From an uncultured Eubacteriales bacterium (GTDB taxonomy: Bacteria; Bacillota; Clostridia; Oscillospirales; Acutalibacteraceae), in contig CAKTVV010000015.1 in NCBI GenBank assembly GCA_934630515.1, positions 1 through 64,000 on the forward strand: a stretch of 64,000 nucleotides of DNA, given 5' to 3'. Each line of letters begins with the position of its first letter. Position 1 is the stretch's first letter. This document shows positions 26,091-33,745 of this stretch, piece by piece. Position numbers and translations under genes: made by a program. Below the pieces are notes generated by a model. The model made no database searches. It was not told the origin of the DNA and saw only the letters and a list, made by a program, of their open reading frames with translations.

Positions 26091-27983
26091 ATGGAATTTG
26101 TGGAGACGGAATATCAGGTAGCGGTCATCGGCGCCGGTCACGCCGGCATCGAGGCGGCGCTGGCTGCGGCTCGGCTGGGGTGCAGGACGGCGCTGTTCAC
26201 CATCAATCTGGATTGGGTGGGGAATATGCCCTGCAATCCCTCCATCGGCGGCACGGCAAAGGGACATCTGGTGCGGGAGATCGATGCGCTGGGCGGCGAG
26301 ATGGGCAAAGCCGCCGATCGGAATATGCTCCAGAGCCGGATGCTCAACCGGGGGAAGGGTCCGGCGGTCCATTCCCTGCGGGCGCAGATCGACCGGCGGG
26401 CGTATGCGGCGGATATGAAGCATACGCTGGAGCAGACCGAGAACCTGGAGCTGCGGCAGGGGGAGATCGTCCGGCTGGAGCGGCTGGAGGACGGGCGCTT
26501 CCGGCTCACCACCCGGCTGGAGGTGCAATATCTGGCGCAGGCGGTGGTGCTGGCGACCGGTACCTTTCTGCGGGGCAAGGTCTATGTGGGAGATGTGTCC
26601 TACGACAGCGGACCCGACGGAATGTTTCCTGCCACGGCGCTGTCCGCCTCGCTGGAGCAGCTGGGGCTGCGGCTGCGGCGCTTTAAGACCGGCACCCCCT
26701 CCCGGGTGCTGCGCCGCAGCATCGACTTCACCCATCTGGAGCGGCAGGACGGGGAGGAGCCGGTGACGCCCTTCTCCTTTGAAACGGATACGCCGCTCCA
26801 TAACACCCTGCCCTGCCACATCACCTGGACCTCCGCCGCAACCAAGCGGGTGATTTTAGACAATCTCCATCGCTCGCCGCTGTACGGCGGCAAGATCGAG
26901 GGGGTCGGTCCCCGGTATTGTCCCAGCATCGAGGATAAGATCGTGCGATTTGCGGACAAGGAGCGCCATCAGGTATTCATCGAGCCCTGCGGCAAAAACA
27001 CCGAGGAGATGTACCTGCAGGGGCTGAGCTCCAGTCTGCCGGTGGATGTACAGCTGGCGTTTTTGCACACCATTCCCGGCTTGGAGCAGGTGCAGGTCAT
27101 GCGCCCCGCCTATGCCATCGAATACGACTGCGTGGATCCGCTGCAGCTGGGCATGACGCTGGAATTTCTGGACGTGCCGGGTCTGTACGGTGCGGGACAG
27201 TTCAACGGCAGCTCCGGCTATGAGGAGGCGGCAGCCCAAGGGCTGGTGGCGGGCATCAACGCCGCCCTGAAGCTGAAAGGGGAGGAGCCGCTGATCCTCG
27301 ACCGGGCGTCCAGCTATATCGGCACGCTGGTGGACGATCTGGTGACCAAGGGCTGCACCGACCCCTATCGGATGATGACCAGCCGCAGTGAATACCGGCT
27401 GGTGCTGCGGCAGGACAACGCCGATGTACGGCTGACCCCCTTGGGGCGGCGTGTGGGGCTGGTGGACGATACCCGCTGGGCGCATTTCACCGCCCGCCAG
27501 ACCGTAAAGGAAACGGAGCGCCGCCGCCTGCACGATACCATCTTACCTCCCTCGGAGGCGCTGAATGCGCTGCTGACCGCCTGCGGCACCACCCCCGTCA
27601 CCACCGGGGTGCGGCTGGAGGAGCTGCTGCGCCGTCCCCAACTGGGGTACGCAGCATTGACGCCGGTGGATGTGGAACGGCCGGAATTGGAGCCGCTGGT
27701 GATGGAGCAGATCGAGGTGGAGCTGAAATACGAGGGCTATATCCGCCGGGAGCAGCGGGAGATCGACGAAATGCGGCGGCTGGAGAACCGGCTGCTGCCC
27801 CCGGACGCCCCCTATGCCGCCATCCACGGGCTGCGCAAGGAGGCGCAGGAGAAGCTGGCACGGGTGCGCCCCCGCAGCATCGGGCAGGCGTCCCGTATCA
27901 GCGGGGTCAGCCCGGCGGATGTGTCTGTGCTGATCGTATGGAGCGCTGCGCAGACCCGGGGCGGCTCAGGGGAGTGCAAATGA
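26091..27983 (+). CDS. mnmG: tRNA uridine-5-carboxymethylaminomethyl synthesis enzyme MnmG (GidA)
   Basis: A 630-residue FAD-binding enzyme that, with MnmE, modifies U34 of certain tRNAs. The FAD-binding motif VIGAGHAGIEAA lies at residues 11-22, followed by the family block NMPCNPSIGGTAKGHLVREIDALGG and later GTFLRGKV and PCGKNTEEMYLQG. The start ATG at 26091 follows AAGGGA with a good gap; GTG at 26070 has none. Its usual partner mnmE is not in this window. rsmG follows 52 nt downstream. Confidence 0.96.
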   Translation: MEFVETEYQVAVIGAGHAGIEAALAAARLGCRTALFTINLDWVGNMPCNPSIGGTAKGHLVREIDALGGEMGKAADRNMLQSRMLNRGKGPAVHSLRAQIDRRAYAADMKHTLEQTENLELRQGEIVRLERLEDGRFRLTTRLEVQYLAQAVVLATGTFLRGKVYVGDVSYDSGPDGMFPATALSASLEQLGLRLRRFKTGTPSRVLRRSIDFTHLERQDGEEPVTPFSFETDTPLHNTLPCHITWTSAATKRVILDNLHRSPLYGGKIEGVGPRYCPSIEDKIVRFADKERHQVFIEPCGKNTEEMYLQGLSSSLPVDVQLAFLHTIPGLEQVQVMRPAYAIEYDCVDPLQLGMTLEFLDVPGLYGAGQFNGSSGYEEAAAQGLVAGINAALKLKGEEPLILDRASSYIGTLVDDLVTKGCTDPYRMMTSRSEYRLVLRQDNADVRLTPLGRRVGLVDDTRWAHFTARQTVKETERRRLHDTILPPSEALNALLTACGTTPVTTGVRLEELLRRPQLGYAALTPVDVERPELEPLVMEQIEVELKYEGYIRREQREIDEMRRLENRLLPPDAPYAAIHGLRKEAQEKLARVRPRSIGQASRISGVSPADVSVLIVWSAAQTRGGSGECK

Positions 27984-28035
27984 ATGGCTGCGCCCGGCGC
28001 TTGCCCCTATACCGTAAGAAAGGAACAGAAACCGC

Positions 28036-28758
28036 ATGATCGACCGAGAATTATTGACCCGGCTGGCTGCCGGATTTTCCGTAGAGGTGTCGCCGGAGCT
28101 GGCGGAGCGGCTGGATATATACGCCCGCCTGCTGGTGGAGTGGAATGAGAAAATGAACCTCACCGCCATCACCGATCCGGTGGGGATCACCGTCAAGCAC
28201 TTTGCGGACAGTCTGGCGGCGGCACCCCTGCTGCCGGCGGGTGAATTCACCCTCATCGACGTGGGCACCGGCGCTGGATTTCCCGGGGTGCCGCTGGCGC
28301 TGCTGCGCTCCGACTGTCGGCTAACGCTGCTGGACAGCCTGAATAAGCGGCTGGTGTTTTTGGAAGCCGTGTGCGCTGCGCTGGGGCTGGACGCCCGCCG
28401 GGTACACGCCCGTGCCGAGGAGGGCGGAAGAAACCCGGCACTGCGGGAGCAGTTTGACGTTGCCACCGCCCGGGCGGTGGCGGCGCTGCCGGCGCTGTGC
28501 GAATATTGCCTGCCCTTTGTGAAGGTGGGCGGGCGGTTCATCGCCCTCAAGGGACGGGACGGCGCTCAGGAGAGCGCTGCAGCTGCCCATGCCATCCGGC
28601 TGCTGGGCGGCACGGCGGGGGCACCGCTGGCGGTGACGCTGCCCGGCGCCGCTGGAGAGGAGCCAATGGAGCGGCTGCTGCTGCCCATCGACAAAACCGC
28701 CCATACCCCGACAGCCTATCCCCGGCAGGGGACGAAAATTACGAAAAAGCCCTTGTAA
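28036..28758 (+). CDS. rsmG: 16S rRNA (guanine-527-N7) methyltransferase RsmG (GidB)
   Basis: A 240-residue SAM-dependent enzyme that methylates G527 of 16S rRNA. The family blocks are present: WNEKMNLTAI (residues 36-45), VKHFADSL, and the SAM-binding DVGTGAGFPGVPLAL (about 76-90), followed by DVATARAVA. The start follows AAGAAAGGAAC. It lies in the conserved mnmG-rsmG-noc order near the origin. Loss of this enzyme gives low-level streptomycin resistance in other bacteria. Confidence 0.96.
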   Translation: MIDRELLTRLAAGFSVEVSPELAERLDIYARLLVEWNEKMNLTAITDPVGITVKHFADSLAAAPLLPAGEFTLIDVGTGAGFPGVPLALLRSDCRLTLLDSLNKRLVFLEAVCAALGLDARRVHARAEEGGRNPALREQFDVATARAVAALPALCEYCLPFVKVGGRFIALKGRDGAQESAAAAHAIRLLGGTAGAPLAVTLPGAAGEEPMERLLLPIDKTAHTPTAYPRQGTKITKKPL

Positions 28759-28893
28759 TTTCCCGAAAAAATTATTTCCCGACAACCGAATGTGACAGCC
28801 TTTTCTCCGCCCGGTGTGGTATGGTGAGGATGCAAGCAGGCATCCGCCGGGGGAGAGAGGGCTGTTTCAATGTTTCACGTGAAACATTTCCCG
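28758..28893 (+). promoter_or_regulatory. Three ATTTCCCG words upstream of noc
   Basis: ATTTCCCG occurs at 28758-28765, 28774-28781 and 28886-28893. It equals one half of the Bacillus Noc site ATTTCCCGGGAAAT. The word also occurs elsewhere in the window (near 7696, 28268 and 47400), so significance is modest. Confidence 0.3.
28871..28886. promoter_or_regulatory. parS site 1 (perfect)
   Basis: TGTTTCACGTGAAACA, identical to the consensus 16-bp palindrome bound by ParB in Firmicutes. It lies 41 nt before the noc/parB-like gene and about 12.6 kb from oriC. Confidence 0.95.
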
Positions 28894-28926
28894 GCGGCGC
28901 CACAAAAAGGAAAGGGGAAATAACCT

Positions 28927-29754
28927 ATGCGAGACCGGAAAACCAAGCGACCCTATGAATGTCGGGGGCAGGTCTGGATGATCCCCACGGCGGACATCCG
29001 TCCCAACCCCAGTCAGCCCCGGCGGGAGTTTCCGCTGGAGGGGCTGGTGGAGCTGGCGCAAAGCATCAGCGAAAACGGTGTGCTGCAGCCGCTGACGGTG
29101 ACCATGGAGCCGGAGGGACCGGTGCTGATCGCCGGGGAGCGACGGCTGCGGGCTGCCCGGATCGCCGGGCTGAGTCAGGTGCCCTGCGTGGAGTTGTCGG
29201 TCTCCGACCGGCAGCGCAGCGTGCTGGCGCTGGTGGAAAATCTCCAGCGGGAGAACATGAACTGCTTTGAGGTGGCGGAGGGAATCCAGCGGCTCATCCG
29301 GGACTATGAGCTGACCCAGAGCGAGGCGGCGCAGCAGCTGGGTTATTCCCAGTCGGCGGTCGCCAACAAGCTGCGGCTGCTGCGGCTGCCGGAGGAGGAG
29401 CGCCGCCGTATGACGGCAGCGGGGCTGTCGGAGCGCCATGCCCGGGCGCTGCTGCGTATCGAGGACGATGCCCTGCGGGGGCAGGCGTTGGAGCGGATGA
29501 TCGCAGAGCATATGACTGTTGCCCGCAGCGAGCGGCTGGTGGATGAGCTGCTGGCGGGGCGGGTACGCCGCCGCCCGGCGCAGCCGCTGGTGAAGGATGT
29601 GCGGGTATTCTTCAACACCGTCAACCATGCGCTGGATATCATGCGCCGGGGCGGGATCTCCGCTTCGTCCCAGCAGCGGGAGGAGGCGGACTTCATCGAA
29701 TATGTGGTGCGGATCCCCAAGCTGGGGGCTCGCCGTCCCGCTGCCATCCGGTAG
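28927..29754 (+). CDS. noc: ParB-family nucleoid occlusion protein (Noc-like)
   Basis: A 275-residue ParB-fold CTPase. The N-terminal CTP-binding part has IRPNPSQPRREF and GERRLRAAR (the CTP/parS-response motif), a central helix-turn-helix region runs about 130-200 (SEAAQQLGYSQSAVANKLRLLRL), and a short dimerisation domain ends the protein. Position directly behind rsmG matches noc of Bacillus, while a second parB with parA lies 13 kb away. Noc blocks division over the nucleoid and binds membrane through its N-terminus. The assignment to Noc rather than a second Spo0J rests on position; the N-terminal MRDRKTKRPYECRGQVW is not clearly amphipathic. Confidence 0.8.
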   Translation: MRDRKTKRPYECRGQVWMIPTADIRPNPSQPRREFPLEGLVELAQSISENGVLQPLTVTMEPEGPVLIAGERRLRAARIAGLSQVPCVELSVSDRQRSVLALVENLQRENMNCFEVAEGIQRLIRDYELTQSEAAQQLGYSQSAVANKLRLLRLPEEERRRMTAAGLSERHARALLRIEDDALRGQALERMIAEHMTVARSERLVDELLAGRVRRRPAQPLVKDVRVFFNTVNHALDIMRRGGISASSQQREEADFIEYVVRIPKLGARRPAAIR

Positions 29755-29852
29755 CCGTCCGCCGGTGCCGATCGCCTATGCTGCAGACCGAAACCGGCGC
29801 CGGACAGCCGGATGCGGCGGTGCCGTCGCAAATGCGCCCCAGAATAAGCAGA

Positions 29853-29892
29853 GACCCCCGTGGGAGAAGCCTGTACCTCTCCGACGGGGGTC
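29853..29892. terminator. Bidirectional terminator between noc and the DUF3048 gene
   Basis: GACCCCCGTGGGAGA pairs with CTCTCCGACGGGGGTC over a short loop. It sits between convergent genes and can serve both. Confidence 0.75.
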
Positions 29893-29922
29893 ATTCTTAT
29901 ATGCCCGGGGTCATTTTCACGG

Positions 29923-30993
29923 TCAGTTGATCACGGTGCTGCTTTTCAGGTGGCTGCCCACCAGACATACGAAGGTCTTGCCGGCAGCGACGGTCAGCGG
30001 GGTGGAGCCGTCGCTCTCGTAGAACTGCAGCCCGCCGGTGGTGCAGGTATAGCGGATGTCCCGGGCGGTGCCGCCGGTGGCAAGTGTACCGCTGCCGCTT
30101 TCCATGGAAAAATTGTAGCGGGTGGTCTGCTTGTCGTTTTGTTTGTCGTAGGTGTAGGTTTCATCCACCGTCCGGGGGGCGTACAGCACGATCACGTTGG
30201 CGGTCTCGATGGTGCCGCCGGTGGCGGTGACGTGGACGGGGGTATCCAGCGAGTTGCGGTGCTTTTGATACACGCCCCGGGCGCCGTCATAGGTGAACGC
30301 CATATGATAGGACTCGGAGATGCGCACATTCACCGTGTTGGCGACGGCGGAGCCGGTCTTAGTGCCGAACTGATAGGGCGATTTATAGGAGGAGGTGACC
30401 GCAATCTTCTGCTTTGCGATCTTCTCTGTCACCTTTTCCTTTGTGTATGCCGACCGGTTCCAGGAATAGTTTTTGCTGGCCTTCAGCACCGGGTGAATGA
30501 CATAGGTGTTGGTCAATTCGGTGACGCCCAGCGCCTTGATGGCATCCAGTCCGGAGGGGGAGCCGCCGATGTGGCAGTAGATCGCATCCAGCGCCTTGGC
30601 AATCTTTACGAAATGGGGCCGGGCGGAGCGCACCGGGCCGATGGCCTCGGGAATGCGGTCCACGCTGGCGTAGACCGCCAGGATCCGGGGGATGCCGCCC
30701 TCGGTCTCCGCCTCGAAGAAGAAGTCGGCGGATTCCAGCCCGATCTGGGTGAGGGTGGAGGTCTCGTCGGTGACCACGAATCCGATGGGGCGGTCGTTGT
30801 CGGTCGTCATATCCTCGACGCCGGTGAGCCGGTTCAGCCCCAGTTTGGGGGCGGTGGTGGTTGTGGTGGTGGGCGCCGTGGGGGCAGGGGCGGAGGAGTC
30901 GGCGGCGGGCGTCTTTTGGCAGCCGCCCAGCGCCGCCAGCAGCACCAGCGCCGTGCCGGCTGCCGTCAGTCGCCGCAGCAGGGAATGGGTCAT
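29923..30993 (-). CDS. DUF3048 domain lipoprotein (YerB-like)
   Basis: A 356-residue exported lipoprotein. The signal peptide ends in a lipobox LAALGGC (Cys near residue 25), followed by a Ser/Thr/Pro-rich linker with a TTTTTT run and the DUF3048 domain (about 50-350) with RPIGFVVTDE, the PVRSARPHF segment, and the late GGTARDIRYTCTTGGLQFYES. DUF3048 proteins are anchored outside the membrane and their function is unknown. It is a single gene with its own promoter. Confidence 0.85.
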   Translation of the reverse strand: MTHSLLRRLTAAGTALVLLAALGGCQKTPAADSSAPAPTAPTTTTTTAPKLGLNRLTGVEDMTTDNDRPIGFVVTDETSTLTQIGLESADFFFEAETEGGIPRILAVYASVDRIPEAIGPVRSARPHFVKIAKALDAIYCHIGGSPSGLDAIKALGVTELTNTYVIHPVLKASKNYSWNRSAYTKEKVTEKIAKQKIAVTSSYKSPYQFGTKTGSAVANTVNVRISESYHMAFTYDGARGVYQKHRNSLDTPVHVTATGGTIETANVIVLYAPRTVDETYTYDKQNDKQTTRYNFSMESGSGTLATGGTARDIRYTCTTGGLQFYESDGSTPLTVAAGKTFVCLVGSHLKSSTVIN

Positions 30994-31026
30994 GGGAAAA
31001 ATCCTTCCTTCTGTGATTTTTTCTTA

Positions 31027-31055
31027 ATTATAGCACGCCGCCGGGCGGTCTGCAA
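31027..31055 (-). promoter_or_regulatory. Promoter of the DUF3048 lipoprotein gene
   Basis: On the minus strand TTGCAG, 17-nt spacer, TATAAT; 34 nt before the start codon. Confidence 0.75.
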
Positions 31056-31156
31056 GAAAAACGGCAAATCTGGACGAATTATGGACGGTTTTGTTGTCTT
31101 TCGGCGGTGCACCGGGTAGAAACGCCGGCGCAAACGGGCTTTTTTGCCCCAAGCCC

Positions 31157-31185
31157 TTGACAAATCCCTCGGGAATCGGTACACT
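31157..31185 (+). promoter_or_regulatory. Strong promoter of the split tRNA-Arg gene
   Basis: TTGACA, 17-nt spacer, TACACT, ending 14 nt before the tRNA 5' half. After the insertion it should read first into the half gene and then into the intact tRNA at 31305. Confidence 0.8.
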
Positions 31186-31199
31186 AACAGTCGATATAT

Positions 31200-31239
31200 G
31201 TCTCCGTAGCTCAGTAAGATAGAGCGATCGCCTCCTAAG
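31200..31239 (+). pseudogene. 5' half of a split tRNA-Arg(CCT)
   Basis: Acceptor strand GTCTCCG (31200-31206), TA, D-arm GCTC...GAGC (31209-31225), G26, anticodon stem ATCGC (31227-31231) and anticodon loop CTCCTAA (31232-31238). The sequence then diverges, with GGTGT in place of the expected GCGAT. The matching 3' half is at 33746. The D-loop reads AGTAAGATA and lacks the usual GG pair, which suggests decay. Confidence 0.85.
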
Positions 31240-31304
31240 GTGTTACTTTATCGCTCGCCTTTTCAAAAAAGCAAAGGGTTATACGTTCAAATCTTATCGT
31301 ATAT

Positions 31305-31381
31305 GCGCTTGTACCTCAGCAGGATAGAGGGTCCGCCTCCTAAGCGGAACGCCCCCGGTTCGAATCCGGGCAAGCGCGCCA
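31305..31381 (+). tRNA. tRNA-Arg (CCT anticodon), intact, inside the island
   Basis: Seven-bp acceptor GCGCTTG/CAAGCGC, D-arm CCTC...GAGG, anticodon stem TCCGC/GCGGA with loop CTCCTAA (anticodon CCT at 31339-31341), T-arm CCCGG-TTCGAAT-CCGGG, discriminator G at 31378 and encoded CCA at 31379-31381. It reads AGG codons and can replace the split host gene with the same anticodon. Confidence 0.95.
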
Positions 31382-31418
31382 AAAAGTGCCGAAAACACTA
31401 TGTTTTTGGCACTTTTAC
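31381..31418 (+). terminator. Terminator after tRNA-Arg
   Basis: AAAAGTGCC..AAAACA pairs with TGTTTT..GGCACTTTT, ending in a T-rich tract. Confidence 0.8.
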
Positions 31419-31508
31419 TTTTCTTCGCTCACATATTTTCTTGAGTGAGATTTCATGTTTTCGGATAGTAAGCCAAAATCGGACTTTTATTGCAACCCGT
31501 CAAAATTC

Positions 31509-31587
31509 TTGCTAATTGCGATTAGCAGAAAATCAGCGTTTTGCTAATTGTCTGCTAATCGGTTTTTTATCAAAAATCTGCTAATTT
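31509..31587. repeat. Left TGCTAAT repeat cluster of the island
   Basis: Four direct TGCTAAT copies and one inverted ATTAGCA. The block TTGCTAATTGTCTGCTAATC (31541-31560) recurs with 18 of 20 matches near the right end. The pattern resembles paired arm-type sites of tyrosine recombinases. The rest of 31419-31617 has no gene. Confidence 0.65.
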
Positions 31588-31617
31588 GCACAGGCGTATG
31601 TTACATCCATAGTCTTT

Positions 31618-31645
31618 TTGAATATTTGAAGAAATATGTTATAAT
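31618..31645 (+). promoter_or_regulatory. Putative promoter of the sigma/anti-sigma operon
   Basis: TTGAAT, 16-nt spacer, TATAAT; 55 nt before the sigma factor start. It looks like a housekeeping promoter; no clear ECF-type promoter was recognised. Confidence 0.5.
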
Positions 31646-31699
31646 TATTGTAACGTTTTGTGAGTTTTCCAATCTAATAGTTGAAAGGACGGTGAAAAT

Positions 31700-32176
31700 G
31701 TGACTGGTTTTGAAAAGCTTTACAATGAAAACCGAGACTTCATTTTCAAATATCTGATGAAAATGACACGGGATATTACGCAAACCGAAGAGTTGACACA
31801 AGAAACCTTTTTTCGTGCATATATGAACTATGCCTCTCTCAAAAACAAGGAAAAGGCTTCCGTGTGGCTCTGCCAAATCGCAAAGAATACATATTTTGCG
31901 TGGTATAACGAACAAAAGAAAAAAGATTCTCTCGACGATCTCGAAGTGGCAAGCAGCGATGTAAGCATAGAAGATGCCTTTGTTCAAAAAGAACTTTCCC
32001 AAAAAGCATTACATTGCTTGCACGAATTAGAAGAGCCGTACAAAGAAGTATTTATGCTTTCTGTCTTTGGCGGTTTCTCGTTAAAAGACATTAGCTCGAT
32101 CTTCGTAAAAAGCGAAAGCTGGGCACGAGTTACATTTTACCGTGCCAAGCAAAAACTATTAGAAAGAATGAGGTAA
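31700..32176 (+). CDS. ECF-type RNA polymerase sigma factor
   Basis: A 158-residue group 4 sigma factor. Region 2 covers about residues 1-75 (MKMTRDITQTEELTQETFFRAY, then the basic Trp-containing WLCQIAKNTYF), and region 4 covers about 95-155 with a helix-turn-helix (SLKDISSIFVKSESWARVTFYRAKQKL). It directs polymerase to a small regulon, probably in response to a membrane or envelope signal passed by the anti-sigma next to it. The start is GTG after AAAGGACGGTGA. Codon use is AT-rich, unlike the host genes around it. The anti-sigma starts 5 nt after its stop. Confidence 0.92.
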   Translation: MTGFEKLYNENRDFIFKYLMKMTRDITQTEELTQETFFRAYMNYASLKNKEKASVWLCQIAKNTYFAWYNEQKKKDSLDDLEVASSDVSIEDAFVQKELSQKALHCLHELEEPYKEVFMLSVFGGFSLKDISSIFVKSESWARVTFYRAKQKLLERMR

Positions 32177-32180
32177 CGAT

Positions 32181-32810
32181 ATGAATTGTAACATTGTTAA
32201 GGATTTGATCCCACTGTACATTGACGGATGTTGCAGTGAGGAAAGCGAAAAGGTTGTTGAAGAACATATTAGAGATTGCGGCGATTGCAAGCGACTTCTT
32301 GAAGATATGAAATCGTCCTCCGATATTATCACGGTTTCGGAGTCACCGAAAACTTTCAGCAAGCTTAACGATTGGAAAGCTTCTGTTTTACAGTCGGTTT
32401 TGTTGTTTCTTTCATTTGCTTTGATTACCGTTGGAGTTGCCCTAGAGGCAAGAACACCGTCGGGTATTGGAAATGGCTTTTGGGCGTTGAATCTCGTTAT
32501 TCCGGCAACCGGATTTATGCTATCACTGGCAAATTGGTATTTTATAAGAGTATATAAAAACAGAAAGAGTTTTTCCTTGTTTTCTTTGATTGCTACTCTT
32601 GGTATCACATTATGTGCATATATATGGTCTGGTTTTCACTATGAACTGAATGTTTTTGAGTTGTTTTCTGAATGTGATTTTGTTGAGTTTTTAGATGTCA
32701 TGCAAGGCATATTGTTCCTTAATGGTCTTGGAATTGTATTAACAATTGTATTTTGCACTTTATCCAAAATACTCTCAAACCAATACGCAAAGATGTTGGG
32801 GAAAGAGTAA
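32181..32810 (+). CDS. Membrane anti-sigma factor with zinc-binding (zf-HC2/ZAS) domain
   Basis: A 209-residue protein. Residues 1-45 form a zinc-binding anti-sigma domain (CNIVKDLIPLYIDGCCSEES, then EEHIRDCGDCKRLL with the H-x3-C-x2-C pattern). Four membrane helices follow at about 72-90, 101-123, 132-155 and 175-200. It should hold the adjacent sigma factor at the membrane until a signal arrives. RBS GAGGTAACG. Domain order and gene pairing are diagnostic; the signal is unknown. Confidence 0.85.
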   Translation: MNCNIVKDLIPLYIDGCCSEESEKVVEEHIRDCGDCKRLLEDMKSSSDIITVSESPKTFSKLNDWKASVLQSVLLFLSFALITVGVALEARTPSGIGNGFWALNLVIPATGFMLSLANWYFIRVYKNRKSFSLFSLIATLGITLCAYIWSGFHYELNVFELFSECDFVEFLDVMQGILFLNGLGIVLTIVFCTLSKILSNQYAKMLGKE

Positions 32811-32819
32811 GGTGATTAT

Positions 32820-33524
32820 ATGAAAAAAGCAATATCAATTTTGATGTGCTTGTTATTTGTACTGGCAATACTGTATCCTGCAGGTGTAATAATAACAGCG
32901 TGTTTCGGATATAGCTTTGAACTTATCAGTGTTTCGGCTTTTGCGATCGCTATTGCCGCACTATCCGTGTGCATAGTCGTCCTTGATCTTGTTTGTAAAA
33001 ACACGCTTGAAAATAACACAATACGGATTCTTTTGGCGATTATCACTCCATTGTCTTTGATCAATGCTGTATTTTATATTTTTAAGTGTTCGCAAATTTG
33101 TGTAATAGTAAGCGTATTGCTTTCTGCAGGTTGTTGCTGTTACTTAACGGTTAAATACGGAAAACCCTTGACACTCAAAGTTGTCGCATTGGTTTTGTCT
33201 GCACTAATGATTTTGCCTATTTGTTTCTTCAGTTTTATTGCCTTAATTTTCGGCAACATTGGTCAAAACACAGTTGTACAAACTGTTGAATCTCCGAGTG
33301 GAAAATACTACGCTCAAGTTATTGACAGCGACCAAGGTGCACTCGGCGGAGATACCCTTGTTGATGTTTATGAAAAAAGCAAAATCAATGCAATTCTTTT
33401 CAAAATTGAAAAGAAACCTCAACGAGTTTACTTTGGTGATTGGGGCGAATTTGAAAACATGCAGATCCATTGGAAGGACGATAATTGCTTAGTAATCAAC
33501 TCGCTTGAATATGAAATAGAATAA
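32820..33524 (+). CDS. Membrane protein with DUF5412-like C-terminal domain
   Basis: A 234-residue protein with about five hydrophobic helices in residues 5-150 and a soluble C-terminal part (155-234) containing VESPSGKYYAQVIDSDQGAL and VYFGDWGEFENMQIHW, similar to DUF5412. It is the third gene of the sigma/anti-sigma operon (9-nt gap, RBS AAGGTGA), so it is a likely target or co-sensor of that system. Function is unknown. Confidence 0.65.
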   Translation: MKKAISILMCLLFVLAILYPAGVIITACFGYSFELISVSAFAIAIAALSVCIVVLDLVCKNTLENNTIRILLAIITPLSLINAVFYIFKCSQICVIVSVLLSAGCCCYLTVKYGKPLTLKVVALVLSALMILPICFFSFIALIFGNIGQNTVVQTVESPSGKYYAQVIDSDQGALGGDTLVDVYEKSKINAILFKIEKKPQRVYFGDWGEFENMQIHWKDDNCLVINSLEYEIE

Positions 33525-33595
33525 CACTATAAAATACTGCAAGTAATTTCGAAACATTTTGCAGCAATATTACCTTTACCCTAATTCAAGCCTCC

Positions 33596-33615
33596 TTGCT
33601 AATCGCCTGCTAATC
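33596..33615. repeat. Right copy of the paired TGCTAAT repeat
   Basis: TTGCTAATCGCCTGCTAATC, two differences from the left copy at 31541-31560, same orientation. Confidence 0.7.
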
Positions 33616-33677
33616 AAACGCAGTAAAACAGTATAAAATCAGCGGTAACGGCGTAACACAAGATAATACTTTAGTTT

Positions 33678-33706
33678 TAAAAATCCCCTGACAGCAGGGG
33701 ATTTTT
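33678..33706 (+). terminator. Terminator of the island operon
   Basis: AAAATCCCCT and AGGGGATTTT pair over a GACAGC loop, followed by T residues, 154 nt past the last island gene. Confidence 0.75.
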
Positions 33707-33745
33707 AGGTATTATAGGGGAACCCGTTTGTGTTTTCATTGGTAT

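Larger units (their letters stand above)
33525..33745. other. Right end of the island: gene-free, with terminator and TGCTAAT repeats
   Basis: No gene is seen. TTGCTAATCGCCTGCTAATC (33596-33615) matches the left-end block. A terminator follows at 33678-33706 (AAAATCCCCT with AGGGGATTTT). The sequence just left of the 3' tRNA half, GTTTTCATTGGTAT, is not tRNA. Confidence 0.6.
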
